Assembly (NCBI RefSeq): GCF_019279795.1
Contig: NC_056740.1
Location: 224,801,774-224,865,773 of the forward strand
Length of the DNA: 64,000 bases
Direction of reading: 5' to 3'
DNA from: Protopterus annectens
Lineage: Eukaryota > Chordata > Ceratodontiformes > Protopteridae
Numbering within the stretch: position 1 is the stretch's first letter; each line of letters starts with the position of its first letter. Below are positions 11,471 to 23,872 of the stretch, piece by piece. Under the pieces are notes generated by a model. That model searched no databases. It was not told the origin of the DNA and saw nothing but the letters and a program-made list of their open reading frames with translations. A program made the position numbers and the translations under genes.

Positions 11471-14113
11471 GTTCATAGGTTCATAGGTTCATAGGTTCAT
11501 AGGTAGGTACTAGGCTATCAGCCCAAGGGCCTACGTAAACCTAGCCAACATGGTTCCCTGGCTTTTGCCACCCAAGAAAGTTATTTTCCTGTGCCACTAT
11601 CGAGCACAGACACAGAAGTGATCCCTGGGGTGTATTTCCTATTTCCCATCCACTCATCAAGATTTTTCTTGAAGAGTGCTAATGAAGAACTTTGCTTGAC
11701 TTAGATGGGTAGCCTGTTCCAGAGTATGGGAAGTCTCTGGGACAGGAATCTATCCTTCCAGCATGTCCTGTTTATTGTGGTGACAAGGTTTAGGTCCCCA
11801 GAGTGTGTAGCTCGGAGGGATTGGAATTTCTTTGGGTGTAACATGTCCAACAGCTCTAGGTTTGACATAGCTTTATATGTTAGGCAGAGATTATCTCGGA
11901 GTAGGCGATATGCTACGGAGTAAAGCTGGAGTTTTTTTGAGGTGGTCAGTGTAGGGCATTTGTTTGAGGCTAGTAATCCTCTTTGTGAGCTACTTCTGTG
12001 GCCTTTCCAGCTGCTGCAGATGTCTTGTGAGGTACATTCCAAAAGGGGCGTTGTACTCTGTAATGGGTCTAATGAGTGTCGAGTAGAGAGGAACAAATTT
12101 TCCTGGATGAGAAACCTTTTGTGATGAGGTGTGCCATGTAGAAGGACTTCCTGACTACTGTGGCAATGTGACTATCAAAGTAGAGACTACTGTCCACCTG
12201 GGTCCCAAGGTCTCTTATCACACATTTGGCATTAAGTAGACTGTCGCCTATGTGGTAGTTCATGGGTACAGAGTTTTTACCAAAGGGGGTGACAATGCAC
12301 TTTTTGGCATTGAGCTTGAGGCCATGGCTCTGACACCATGCATCTGTCTCAGTGAGGCCCTTCTGTAGGATGTCCACATCATTTGGGGACTTGACTATGG
12401 CTCCTAGTTTGCAGTCATCTGTGAACTTCATTAGCCAAAGGCCTTCTGTGTTAGTCTGTACTTTAGAGAACTTGATACCAAACAGGAGAGGTCCAAGGAC
12501 TGATCCCTGTGGTACTCCACTTGTCACTGGTTTGAAGTCAGATTTGGAGTCTGCAACTTTTACAGAGTGTGTTCTGTCAGTGAGCCAGTTGGCAACCCAT
12601 CTTGTGACGTAGGGATTTATACCTAGTTTAGTGAGTTTATCTATAATTCCAGAATGGGGGATGGTGTCAAAAGCCTTGGCGAGGTCAAGATAGGCTGTGT
12701 GAACTGGGTCTATATTATAATCACGAAAGCTGTCTTAAACATCGAAGAACGAGAACAGTGAAGTACAAAAAAAAGTGAAAATGAGAACACTGAATACATT
12801 CCCGGAAGTAACAGCACCATACAGGTAAGGTAAACCTAGCTGAACAAACCTTGTCTAAAACACTTTTTCAAACGTTTTTGTAAGGGGGCAAGCCCCCCTG
12901 CACTGCCCACATGGGTGGCTGCACCCCCCTACTTAAATATACCAACTTAGAGACCGCACTATAGTGGGGAAAAGGATTAATTTCCTCATCCCCACGATCA
13001 CCCTGCTGGCCAAGAAAATCCATTCGGCATTCTCGATTTCTCTTTTTTTGTACTTAGCTGTTTTTGTTCTTCATTGTTTATTTGTTGATGAACATGTATT
13101 TGCGAAAGACAGCTTTTGCGATTCTAATATAGACATGTGTGAACCACCTTACGCTCGTCTTCAGCTTTGGTGACTGCCTCAAAGAAGTCGATCAGGTTCA
13201 GGAGGCATGATCTGCCTTTCACAAACCCAAACTGGGTGGAGTCTAGGGTTTGGAGGTTACCAATGTCCTTGTTTATGAGTTCCATGATGATAAGTTCCAT
13301 GGCCTTACAGACCAGGCTCATCAGGCTAATAGGGTGATAGTTCGCAGGATTAGTGGTGGCTTCACCTTTGTGGAGTGGGATAACTGTTGCTGTGTGCCAT
13401 TCAGTGGGCACAAATCCTGATGTGAGGCTATGATTGAACATGATGCTTTGGTGAGGAGCCAGTTCATTCTGAAGTTCATATAAAATGCAGCCTAGGATGT
13501 TGTCCGGTCCCATGGATGTTGTGTTTTTGGCTTTAGAGAGTGAAGCTTTTACCTGCATAGGTGTGATTACAGGGACTCTGCATTCTTCCTGTATAGATAT
13601 GGGCCCTTGAGGGGGTGAGAGGGGGTAAAGTTAGCACTGAACCTATCTGCCAGGATGTTGGCAATATCAGCTGGTTCTGTAATTTTCATGCCATTGTGCT
13701 GTAACTCAGAGCAGATCTGGGTGTTGCCATTGAGATTCCTGACATAGCTATAGAATGCTTTGTGGTTGTCCTTAGAATCAGTGGTGATTTTCTTTTCATA
13801 GCTAGCTTTGGATGATCTTATAAGGGATCTTAGCTTCTTAGTGAGGCTGACCAGGGAACTCCTCCACTCATGGGATTTTACTCTTGCAACAGTTTCTTCT
13901 TTCTGTGTAGAGTTTGTTTATGGCAGGGGACCACCAGATTGGCTTCCTTTTTTTGGAGGATAGCGTCTTGATTCTGTTCGGGATAGCACGATCCATGCAC
14001 TCTTGTAAGTGCTTATAGAGTGCATTTGTGTAGGCTTCAGCAGTCGTAACTGTATTGTCCAACTGCGTGGGTGTCATGAAGTTTGCCACTTCTGTCTTAA
14101 GAAGCATGAAGTA
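11471..14113 (-). mobile_element. CR1 LINE copy D, split by a foldback element
   Basis: Minus-strand CR1 whose 3' end (11471-11504) is four and a half copies of an 8-bp repeat, CTATGAAC on the element's strand, the typical CR1 microsatellite tail. Inward are the RT C-terminus (11701-12096), the RT core (12069-12700; motif A YLDLAKAFDT intact, catalytic box FTDD instead of FADD), a 432-bp insertion, then RT N-terminus (13145-13558; GFVKGRSCLLN, NYHPISLMS) and the endonuclease-RT linker (13868-14113). The endonuclease and ORF1 are absent, so the copy is 5'-truncated. Several frame breaks make it a pseudogene. It faces copy C tail to tail across about 170 bp. Confidence 0.93.
12705..13136. mobile_element. 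Foldback element FB1, 432 bp, 8-bp TSD
   Basis: The insertion in CR1-D is bounded by GTGTGAAC at 12697-12704 and 13137-13144; removing it restores CR1 reading GTGTGAACCACCTT, matching copy A. The ends are inverted (TGGGTCTATATTATAATC against ATGTCTATATTAGAATC) and the arms run about 95-115 bp, including CAAAAAAA-type runs on both sides. Between the arms is the shared hub: GGGGGCAAGCCCCCC, CTGCACCCCC and CTTAAATATACCAACTT. No ORF. The 8-bp TSD is that of hAT-like transposases, so a non-autonomous hAT-type origin is the leading guess. Confidence 0.85.
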
Positions 14114-14189
14114 CATGGCTAAAACACCATACCAGTACTTACGCTTCCCATAACTTCACAGTACATTAAAGTAACATAACAACAAATTG

Positions 14190-14310
14190 AGTACATTGTT
14201 TCTGCAGGGGGACAAGCACCTCTGCACCCCCCACACACTGTAACTTAATTATACCAACTCCAAGATTGCACTACCTTGTAAAAAAGGGCATATTTCCATC
14301 CAGGTAGCTA
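14190..14310. repeat. Foldback-family hub fragment
   Basis: TTTCTGCAGGGGGACAAGC, CTGCACCCCCCACA and TATACCAACTCCAAGATTGC match the hub of FB1-FB3. No matching outer arms could be established. It lies just outside the 5' end of CR1-D. Confidence 0.6.
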
Positions 14311-15574
14311 CTGCTGCAACAGACAGTAACTGCTCCTGGTTTTTGTTTTTCGTTATTGTAAGGTTTTGTTAATTTAAGTTTTAATGATGTAGTCTAGGTT
14401 ATGTGGGTTTCGTTCAAATGAGCATTTGCTCAGCTGAAAGAGACCCATATAAAATGATCTCCAGTATTACATTGATGCTGGCACAGTAAAATGATTAGAA
14501 TCCATCAAATTAAATACATTTATATGATTTTAGTAAGCCTTAATCTATGTTAGACCGAAATGCGCAGTGAGTACTTATTGGTAATGTGCAATAACATAAA
14601 TAATCTACAACTAAGTTAAACATTTTATGTTAATATAATCAGTCTCTATTTAAAAATGCATTTTTTTTAAAGTTATTTACTCTGTTGCGCATTATTATTA
14701 AGTTATTTTTGAAATCATTATTAAATACATTATTTCAATACACGTTGTTCCCATACATTTATTTAAAGAATCAGGAACGTAATAATGACTTTTGATTTGA
14801 AGACTTACTGTACTGTGAATGCTGATAAGCCATTTCTCTTGGTTTAACATTAACAAATAGAAAAGCAACGCTGAGTAATTAATACATGAACATGCCTTTA
14901 TTTAAAAGGAAGGGCAGTAAGATACTTGCACTGTCAGGAAATGCCATTCTGTTTTGCTTTTCTGGTTTTGTGATACCAATCTGTTGCTAAAAGAATGAAA
15001 GCCAAATATGTAGTTGAATGTAATGCTGATGACTTGCAGCATAATACAATCTGGCTTTGCTTCAGTTATCCTAATCAGCAGATTGAATTGCAAAAATGCA
15101 TTACCCTCACCACCACCACCATGCACACACATACTATAAAAAGAAAAAGAATGACCTAAAAAAACTGTTATTAAAGGGATGACAGATTAACAATAGCAGG
15201 GCTGCATTTTCTAGTGGAAACATTACTAGGGGAGCAATTTTTAACTCCCGGTGTTGGATGTAAGACTGAAGACGTAAATGGGTTATTTTACAACACATAA
15301 ATGACTTACTTACTTTTTCATGTCACTGATGCAAAACATAATGCAATAGTAGTCACCTAGAACACCTTATTTTTGATTTTGAGTGCGAGTAGTAGTCAAG
15401 TATTAAAATAATGTCTTCAGTAACCATTGACACTGCAGCAATTAAAGCATAATATTTACTAACACCATGGATTCATTCCTCTCAACTTCTTTTGTTTAAG
15501 AATTCCATACCAAGCCAACAATAATGGGGACAATTGCACAAATTAGGAGTACCTTTTAAAATTACTCTATTTCA

Positions 15575-15575
<1 letters not shown>
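14311..15575. other. AT-rich sequence, nothing recognised
   Basis: No supported ORF or repeat family. A (CAC)n-like stretch lies near 15105. The open frames on either strand here are short and lack domain features. Confidence 0.45.

Positions 15576-15648
<73 letters not shown>
15576..15648. repeat. (GT)n microsatellite
   Basis: About 35 GT units. Confidence 0.98.
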
Positions 15649-15653
<5 letters not shown>

Positions 15654-15786
15654 CTGCTAGTGGAAGGGAAATGGACAGCAGGATTTGTAGCTGTGAACTG
15701 ATAAGTGCTGACAAGGTGAGAGGTAGCAGGTAGTGACATTGAACAGATTTGTCCATATTAACCATGTATTGTTATTGATTTTTTTG

Positions 15787-15802
15787 GTGTGTGTGTGCGT
15801 GG

Positions 15803-15879
<77 letters not shown>
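15787..15879. repeat. (GT)n microsatellite, second tract
   Basis: About 45 GT units with a few interruptions at the left edge (GTGCGTGGGTGCGT). A shorter GT run follows at 16060-16080. Confidence 0.97.
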
Positions 15880-16462
15880 AGTGATGTAAAGGAACTATGG
15901 AACAAATCTGTACTGACACTAGTGTAAGTGCAGTGGACTGGCTCTATTAGGTATGGATGGGAGTCCTGAGCTGACATCCATCGATTGTTTTCGTCTGCCA
16001 AAGTTATTACATGAGTATTTTGCAGAGATGTGGGAAAAGCCTCAAAGTTGGCTGGTATGTTGTGTGTGTGTGTGTGTGTGGGTGGCTCTGTGTTTATGGG
16101 GAGTGAAGGTGTGTCTTTGTAAGTATGGTGTGAATGTTTTACATTGTGAAACGGAGAGATTAAGAGGAAAACTGTGATTAAAATAGTCCCTAGCAATTTC
16201 ATTATTACTTTTTTGAGACATACACATTTCCCTGTGTTTGTCAGTACATTGTTTGAGTGCCCTGTATGGAATATGACATCACTGCTACAGCTGCTGGTAG
16301 TTTCAATACATGTGTGCCATGAAGTATGTACACGCCTGCCTGATTTGGGTTAGTTGCAATGCAGAACAGATGAGTAGGAGTATCAGATCACTTATCAGTA
16401 TATCCTATAAGTGTCACTAATTTTGGCTTATACTTTTGCTCTAAAATACTACAATCCATAAA
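15880..16462. other. No recognised feature
   Basis: Unique-looking sequence between the GT tracts and the start of the 4.18-kb repeat X. Confidence 0.4.
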
Positions 16463-17763
16463 GCTTTTTGAAAAAGGTGTTAGATTCACATGAACAAATA
16501 ATGACATTCAGTGCAATTAAAGATGACTTTTTTCTCCAGAAAATGAATACTAATTCTAGTAGTCTTATTTTGTGAGCTTACTAAATCAGTAGTATTATTT
16601 TCAAAAGTATCTGATCTGAAAACTTTCTCCAGAAGTCTGCTGCTGAGAGGATGACAGAGCTGCTACAAGTATACAATTAAGACAAACTACATAAAGCTAT
16701 AGTAACAGAAATTACTGGGTCACATCGGAAGCTTGGGAGGTCATTGTTAAGAAGAAAACAAGAACTGTTACATTGTTATGTAAAGCTTAGCATTAAACAC
16801 CATAGCTCAGGTTATGCTGTAACAGAATAACTATGAAAAGATAACCATGTGAGGAGCCAGAATCCCATTTAAATCAAATATTTTACTGTGCACATTTTAA
16901 GAAATGAATAGATTGGCCTAAACTCTGGAGTGATATGTGTGTGTTTTTTTTAAATAATTCCTGGGAAATGCTATTCAGAATTGAAGAGATATATGAGAGA
17001 AAAGTTTTAGTGACATATCAGGCTGTGGTTTGTTTAATGTCTATTGTCATGCAAAGTTGACTAATTAGTTGAATCTAGCCAAGCTGGAAATGTGAGACTC
17101 TAGCCCACTGAAGGACTGGAGATGGGAGGAGTAACTTGGCCAGGAAATGAAACTTGGAAAACTGCTCTTTGTAAAAAGCCTTTTTTATCTCAGTAATTTG
17201 TTGACACTTTTGGAAGCTTTTTTTCAGAGAATGTGTAGTAAATACATCAGTACGAACAACATTTGTAAAACTCAGTGTATACCAGTCAATGACACATGAG
17301 CTGCAGACTGTCAAATTTGGCAGTTTTTTTTCAGGTGTTCCATTCTAAGTGAATGCAAGTCTAGTCTGACAACAAATGGTAGGGCTACTTATTCTCACAA
17401 TCTGTGCATTATGGGGCAGATTCTTTCAAAAGGAATCACGATGGGACAAGGATAAAAAATAAAATTAAGATTGAGTGCTTATGTTGTTTAGTCAGTTTTG
17501 GGAGACGCAGTAAATCATGGCAAGGAAAAAAAATGTTTTTTTTTTCATCATTTGCCCCTAGTGGTCTTTTAAGCTTTACATTTTTTCTCTGCCTATGTTG
17601 TAGTTGGAGTTTTTATCCCAGGGCCACCACTGAAAAGAGGCTACCACATTCCAGTCAGACTAACAAATCAACCAAGGCAATAAATAAATAAGTCTTTTCA
17701 TGGCTGCAAAGAATTTTTTTTGCTGTGAATATGGAGTATGCGCACTTTTGAATGCAAGTGAGA

Positions 17764-17906
17764 TTTATAGGTTTATAGTTTAGTACTAGGTTAACTGCCC
17801 TTGCAAGCCATTTTAAACCTAGCCGGTTATCCCTTGTGAGACTCAAACCCTGCACCTTGTGTTTGTAAGGCAAACACCTTATCCATTAAGCAACCCTCCC
17901 AACCCA
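17764..17906 (-). mobile_element. tRNA-headed SINE with CR1 tail, copy 1
   Basis: On the minus strand: GGGAGGGTTGCTTAATGG, AAGGTGTTTGCCTTAC, then GCAGGGTTTGAGTCTCAC, which match pol III A- and B-box positions of a tRNA-derived head. This is followed by CCGGCTAGGTTTAAAATGGC...TTAACCTAGTACTAAACTATAAACC, which resembles the 3' end of the CR1 copies here (GCCTAGGCTTATAAAGGC...TTAGCCTAGTACACACCTATGAACC). The head is degenerate, so this is a SINE and not a tRNA gene. Confidence 0.82.
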
Positions 17907-19501
17907 CACATTTTTTATTATATATTCAAGCTTAAAAGCATGCTACTTGAAAACCTTGACTTGTTTTATAACCATACCACTCAAGTGTACCTCAATATGA
18001 GGAATGTTCCTCATTTGGGGTCTTAAAAAGTTCATGTTCCTCAAAGTTCCACATTGAAATGGTCTATCACACAATCAAGGTTAGCACATTTTGTAACAGA
18101 TATCCATGGTAAATAGAAATGAATTGCATTAATTCATTAAAAGAATTATTCCATAAGTAAAAATATTACATTTTAGTAATCCCATGAGCTTTCTAGCTGA
18201 AGTTGTTAGCAAACTGTTAGTAAGTGTTCCAGATTTTGCCAGTTTGTTCCACATTATGAGAGGTAGTGTTCTTCATTTTGGAGATAGAAGGTTGAGCGTA
18301 ATGTTTATAACAATATCATCAATATTGACAAGGATAAGAGTAGGAAGGATGCTGAGTCACTGGTGCAAATAATACAGAATGACTTCCTGTGGGTGTTGCT
18401 GACAGAGTCCATGTATAAAGAGACCGACCTCCAAACATTGAGAAAGGTATACTGATGGCTGGTTTCAGTAGGCAGAATGAAATTAACATGAGAAGAATTA
18501 GATATTCAGCCCATTTAGTGATAATGGTGAGTTGAAGATCCCATGGGGAATGTTGATAAAGAAGAAAAAAAGTGGCTGGCTAAGTGCAGAACATTGTAGG
18601 ATCCTAGAGTAACAGAGAGTTGCCAACTATTATCTGAGATGTCTTGTCCCTCAGATAGTTGTAAAACTATACAAGTTGGCTGAACAAAAACAGTTTGATA
18701 GGAAAGTTCATATGCAAAGAATGATCAGCTATAACAAATACATGTTTTAGGTCCACAAAAGTAGTCCTTGTGAGAGTACCAGAAATTATACTGGTTAGAA
18801 ATTTAACATTAACTGAACAGATTACTGTCAGCATAGATAAATCTTTTCTAAAACCTTGTTGGTAGGGAGACCAAACACAGTTTTAGACTGTAAAATGCAG
18901 GAACTGCTCACAGAGATTTGTTTTCCAAATTTGAAACAGGATGGGAAGATTTGTCAAAATAAAATGGGTATGCATGTACAAACACTTCAGAATAATGTAC
19001 CTATTACATACATGTGGATAGAGGTGGTACAGAGTCTTTGTTTCCTTTAAAGTTACATACTTCTTTAGTCTGAAAAGCAGACAAATGCATACATCTCTTA
19101 CTGACTTCTCTGTTTCAATAAATCAATGCTTATTTTCTTTTTTTATTCTATAGGCAATATATTTAACCATGTATGTACATGTTACAGCACCTTTTCACCA
19201 GTTGTATTTATTAAATTGTGTATTTACTTATTTTTTACAGTGTAATAACATTGGACAGAATCAATGCTTTCTTGAGTTACAACTGATGTTTCACTTCTTG
19301 GATGTTTAAGGATATTCATTCTCAATGGTTCATCTATTTGTGGTCTGAAGCAATATACTTAAGACAAGAAAATCACACTGTTTTAAAATGTTATATCTCA
19401 CTTCAGTATTTGTCTTTAAAAAACATTTTATTTGATTTAAAAAAAATTATTTACACAATAATTAATTAACAATTTTATGAAACTATGTACACACTGTTTA
19501 C

Positions 19502-20641
19502 AAAGTCCATAACTAAGTACAACAATACAAGGATTTCCCCAGGTGGTAGAAACACCTGTTTTAGTGAAACAAGTTAGTAACATTCAGCACACATTAAATG
19601 GGTTTCATATATACAGTTATACTGACAGAATTATTTCTGAGGAATTATTTTCCTTGTTTTCTAAGGGGTTCAAATTTGTTCCCACTAAGATTCCAGACAT
19701 AACAAAAACATTGGTGGATATACAACTCTATCTGAGAAAGTTAAATTTAAAAATAATGTTTTCTGACAAGGATGATAAAAATTCCACCAATTGCTCTAAC
19801 AAAATACTTAGAAAAAGTAGAACTTTTAATCCCCCCTCTCACCCACTTATAACTGCCTTTGTTTGAAAAAACTGTTAAGGAAGATATTTATAAAATGTGG
19901 GGAGAGAAAAGAAGAACATTTTCTAATTTAAGTAGAAAGGAAAAATGTTTATTAAATGAATTAAGAGAGGATAAGAGTATACATATCATGATGCCTGACA
20001 AGGGTGGAGGCATTATATTGTATAACTCTGAGGATTACACCAACACTATGCAGACTATTTTGTTCACTGTTGAAAATTACCATGTTCTAGGAATGAAATA
20101 CATATTTCTTATCAAAGGGTGGATAGTTTTCTATATGAATATGTTATGGACCAGAGGGTTTCCAAGGAAGACTATGATTTTCTTTTGAATTTACACCCTA
20201 AAATTCCTGTTTTTTTCGGTATACCAAAGTACATACGAATGTTGAAAAGCCACCCTTTAGGCCTATTGTAGCAGCTGCAGGTTCTAAAACACACAACCTG
20301 GCTGTATATGTTGATAAAAAAGTTAAGCATGTTGTAGAGCAGTTCCCACATTTGGTAAAGGACTCCTGGGACTTCCTTGGTCAACTTAAAAGTGACTTGT
20401 GGTGTCCAAATTGTATTTTCTTTACTATAGATGTTCCGGATTTGTTTTCCTGTATTCCTAAACAGGAAGGTTTAAGCTTCTTTGAAGAAGTGCTTTTTAC
20501 TTGTTCTTTTTTGCCCCCTGGTGAGATTAGTTTAATATGTGAACTTATGGGTCTCATTTTGGAAAACAACTATATATATTTTGAGGGGGAATATTTTCAA
20601 CAGGTAAAGGGAGTGGCGATGGGAGCTGCCTGTGCCCCTTT
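19502..20641 (+). mobile_element. PLE-A, interrupted copy (5' part)
   Basis: Begins right after the 15-bp TSD (AAAGTCCATAACTAA, 19502-19516). The coding pieces match the longer copy at 30598-33335: an N-terminal region (19543-19830), a DKGGGIILYNSEDY block (about 20005-20040), then PFRPIVAA-, FTIDVPDLFSCIP- and GVAMGAACAPF-coding sequence ending at 20641. These are Penelope-clade RT motifs. A one-base deletion at about 20227 (ACCAAAGTAC against ACCGAAAGTAC) breaks the frame. The catalytic FLDD and GIY-YIG parts are missing because the PLE-B cluster begins here. Confidence 0.9.
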
Positions 20642-22058
20642 TTAATCTTTTTTTTTAAAAGTAAAAACAATCATTGTACATTGAAGTGCATTGACTTACT
20701 CCCCTCTACTGACAACAACGATTATTACACATTAATATCACAATTTTTCTCATCTCATTTTTAATACAGGGTAAGTGAGAGATCATGTCATATTAACGCA
20801 TTTACAGGAATTTACTGGCCTCAACCTGCTTCACCCCGCCAATTATAATTCCTCTTCGTATTCAACTAAAAGTTCTTCATATCGCCGCTTCTGGGGTCCT
20901 TTGGCACAAATCTCCTCTTCAATATAAAAGCAAAATTGGGGCTTCAGGACAAGTTTTTGTGTGTTTGTGCACAGAATTTGCTTTCACATTTTATACGGCG
21001 AATATCGCTAAAGATTGTGTATTCATAAAATTCTCTGCTTAACCTTTCATTTCCTCTTGCTCAAGGTTTGCTCACCCATTACATTTTTTACGATAACTTA
21101 ACATACCATAATCCCTTTTGCATTCAATTACTTAAAGTTTTTAAAGTTAAAATTTTTATTTATTTCTGGCAGGTGTAGAAAGTATGGTATCTAGTAATCA
21201 AATAAGAACAATACCATTACAAGCACCACATTTAAATGGCCACACTGAAGCTTTTTGTTTGTACTGCCTGCTGTTAACCTGAATTCCCTTTTGTTTACCT
21301 TTTCAAAAATATCCTTTCAGGGTGTTCCCCTTTCCTTATAAATAGCAGTTTTATTTCACCCTGAAAATGTGATTTAAGTCAGGAAACTTTGTGTTAATCC
21401 ACTTCTTTGTCGTTCTTTTGATCATGCTCAGCTGTTCATCATATAGTGGTAAATGATATTTTGATGGTCTGACTAATTCATTATTTAACCCATCTACCAT
21501 TTCTTGTTTGTGACTTGTTGAGTTGCATCATCTTCAATTTTACTACCCCAATGGGGCAAACCTTCCCTTCCTCCCATCACTGACTTCTTTGGAAACTCTA
21601 TCAATGGCTCTTCCGGGTAGCCTCTTCATTCAGAACATGTTTCTCCAGGTGTTTTACATTCGTTACCATAACATTGGCTACCATCATCAGAAGTCAGTTC
21701 AATATTGTTATAGCGCACAATTGCCCTTTATAACACCTTTTCTGTGGGGCAAACTTGAGTGCAGTTGCAGATAAGAATTAGAAAAGGTCTTTTCTATTTC
21801 TCTAGATCAAAAAGCCATACTCAGTTTTAGATATGTTAACATCAAGGTATTTCAATTCATCAGTAGTGAATTTGTGAGTGAATTTTAAAAATTCTGTGGT
21901 ACCATTTAGGTATTCCACAAAGCTACCAAATTCATCTTGAGTGCCTGCCCATAAAAAACACAAGTCGTCCAGAAATCTACCATACAACTTCCATAAACTA
22001 CTATATTCTGAATTCAGTACAAACTTATTCTCCCAGAAGGACATTATAGTGTTAGCAT
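20642..22058 (-). mobile_element. PLE-B copy (i), inverted, 3' part only
   Basis: Reverse complement of the 3' half of PLE-B: from the RT region just after GVAMGAHCAPTYAN (22045) through FLDDLCFLW (about 21965), YLDVNISKTEYG and the GIY-YIG region to GTAGAGGGGAGTAAG and ACAATGATTGTTTTTAC at 20645. The terminal ~170 bp of PLE-B, including the ribozyme-like motif, are missing. It abuts copy (ii) head to head with no spacer (...GCATATTC|TTAGGAAAAC...). Relative to (ii) it contains extra or diverged sequence of roughly 100 bp. Confidence 0.88.
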
Positions 22059-23820
22059 ATTCTTAGGAAAACTAAATGAATCACTTGCAAATGAAACAAA
22101 AGGTTTTGGTACCTTGGATGTGATTGACTTATTTACAAGTATACCCCATGATGTAGGCCTTGAATGGTTCGAAGAAATGCTACTTGAATCCAAACTACTA
22201 GGGCACAATGAGTTCAGAACTGTTTTGTTATTAATGGAGATTGTCCTAAAGAATAATTTTATATTCTTTCAGGGCGAGTATTTTCGACAAACTAAAGGTG
22301 TGGCGATGGGGGCACACTGTGCTCCCACTTATGCTAACACTATAATGTCCTTCTGGGAGAATAAGTTTGTACTGAATTCAGAATATAGTAGTTTATGGAA
22401 GTTGTATGGTAGATTTCTGGACCACTTGTGTTTTTATGGCAGGCACTCAAGATGAATTTGGTAGCTTTGTGGAATACCTAAATGGTACCACAGAATTTTT
22501 AAAATTCACTCACAAATTCACTACTGATGAATTGAAATACCTTTGATGTTAACATATCTAAACTGAGTATGGCTTTGAGTCTAGAATTTATAGAAAGAGA
22601 CCTTTCTAATTTTATCTGCACTACTCAAGTTCGCACTCCACACCAGAAAAGGAGGTTATAAAAGGGCAATTTGTGCTTGTGTAGAATGACTTCTGATGAT
22701 GCATGTTATGGTAACGTAATGTAAAACCTGAGAAACATGTTCCTGAATAGAGGCTACCCGAAGAGCTCATTGATAGAGTTTCCAAAGAAGTCAGTGATGG
22801 GAGGAAGGGAAGGTTTGCCCTGTATTGGGTAAAATTGAAGATGGTGCAACTCAACAAGTCACAAACAAGAAAGTAGATGGGTTAAATAATGAATTCAGAT
22901 CAGGTATCATTACCACATATGATGGACAAGCTGGTGTGATCAAAAGAATTTTGACAAAGAGTGGATTAACTTTTCTAAAGTTTCTGACTTAAATCACATT
23001 TTCCAGGGTGAAATAAAACATATTTATAGGAAAGGGAACACCCTGAAGGATATTTTTGAAAGAGGTAGTAAAGGGAATTCAAGGTTAGCAGGTACAAACA
23101 AAAAGCTGGTGTATTTAAATGTGGTGCTTGTAATTATTGTTCTTATTTGATTACTGGGGATACCATTACTTTACCTGCCAGAAATAACAAAATTTTAACT
23201 TTAAAACTTTTATGAATTGCAACACAAAAGGGATTATTTATGTTGGGTTATGTAAAAATGTAATGCTTTTACATTGGCAAGAGTGAAAGAAAGGTTACAG
23301 AGAATTTATGAGCACACCTATGATATTCGTGATAAAATGTGAAACAAATTCTCTGTGCAAACACACAAAAACTTGTCCTGAAGCTGAATTTCAGTTTTTT
23401 ATATTAGAGGTTGTGCCAAAGAACCCCACGCCCGGTATGTGGGAGACTTTAGTTGAATACAGGCAATTATACTGGCAAGTGGTGTTGAGGCCAGTAAATT
23501 CTGGTTTAAATGACATGATCTCACTTGCCCCTGTATTAAAAAATGAGATCAGCAAAATTGTGACATTAATGTGTAATAATCCTCCTTGTCAGTAGAGGGC
23601 AGTAACTCAATGCACTTCAATGTACAATGATTGTTTTTACTGGCTGTTTTTTAAAAGTTGGATGAGTATATAAAAGCAGTTAATTGAATGTATTAGTGTA
23701 ATCTGATGAAGTTGTGGACGAAAACGTATGGTGATTTGATTCAGCGTTATTTTTTCGAGTGAACTGTTCGGCTTAATAAATTTGTGTGCCTACCTAGCAG
23801 TGGTTCAGGTGCTTTGTTTC
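22059..23820 (+). mobile_element. PLE-B copy (ii), 3' part
   Basis: Starts in the RT coding region (TTAGGAAAACTAAATGAATC, equivalent to 25777 of copy iii) and runs to the natural 3' end. Coding features: LDVIDLFTSIPHDVG, GVAMGAHCAPTYAN, then the final Asp box as FLDHLC, where copy (iii) has FLDDLC. The GIY-YIG region lies at about 23215-23595 and is frame-broken. The 3' UTR carries the CTGATGAAG core (23703) and ends GGTGCTTTGTTTCTGCT. Copy (iii) starts immediately afterwards, a head-to-tail arrangement typical of Penelope elements. Confidence 0.9.
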
Positions 23821-23872
23821 TGCTACTGGTTTGTTTTGCATCCTCCGTTTTTTGGTTACTAGTAACTTTGGG

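Larger units (their letters stand above)
16463..20641. repeat. Direct repeat X, first copy (4.18 kb)
   Basis: From GCTTTTTGAAAAAGGTG at 16463 to GTGCCCCTTT at about 20641 the sequence is repeated at 27539-31722 (offset 11076 at the left edge, 11081 at the right), with only scattered substitutions and indels visible. X includes otherwise unrecognised DNA, a CR1-tailed SINE and the 5' part of PLE-A. Outside the two copies the sequence is unrelated, so the edges are sharp. The two copies enclose exactly the PLE-B cluster. Confidence 0.95.

Noticed and set aside
17764..17906. tRNA gene
   Set aside because: A- and B-box-like sequences are present, but the acceptor and D arms do not pair and the sequence continues into a CR1-type tail, so it is a SINE.
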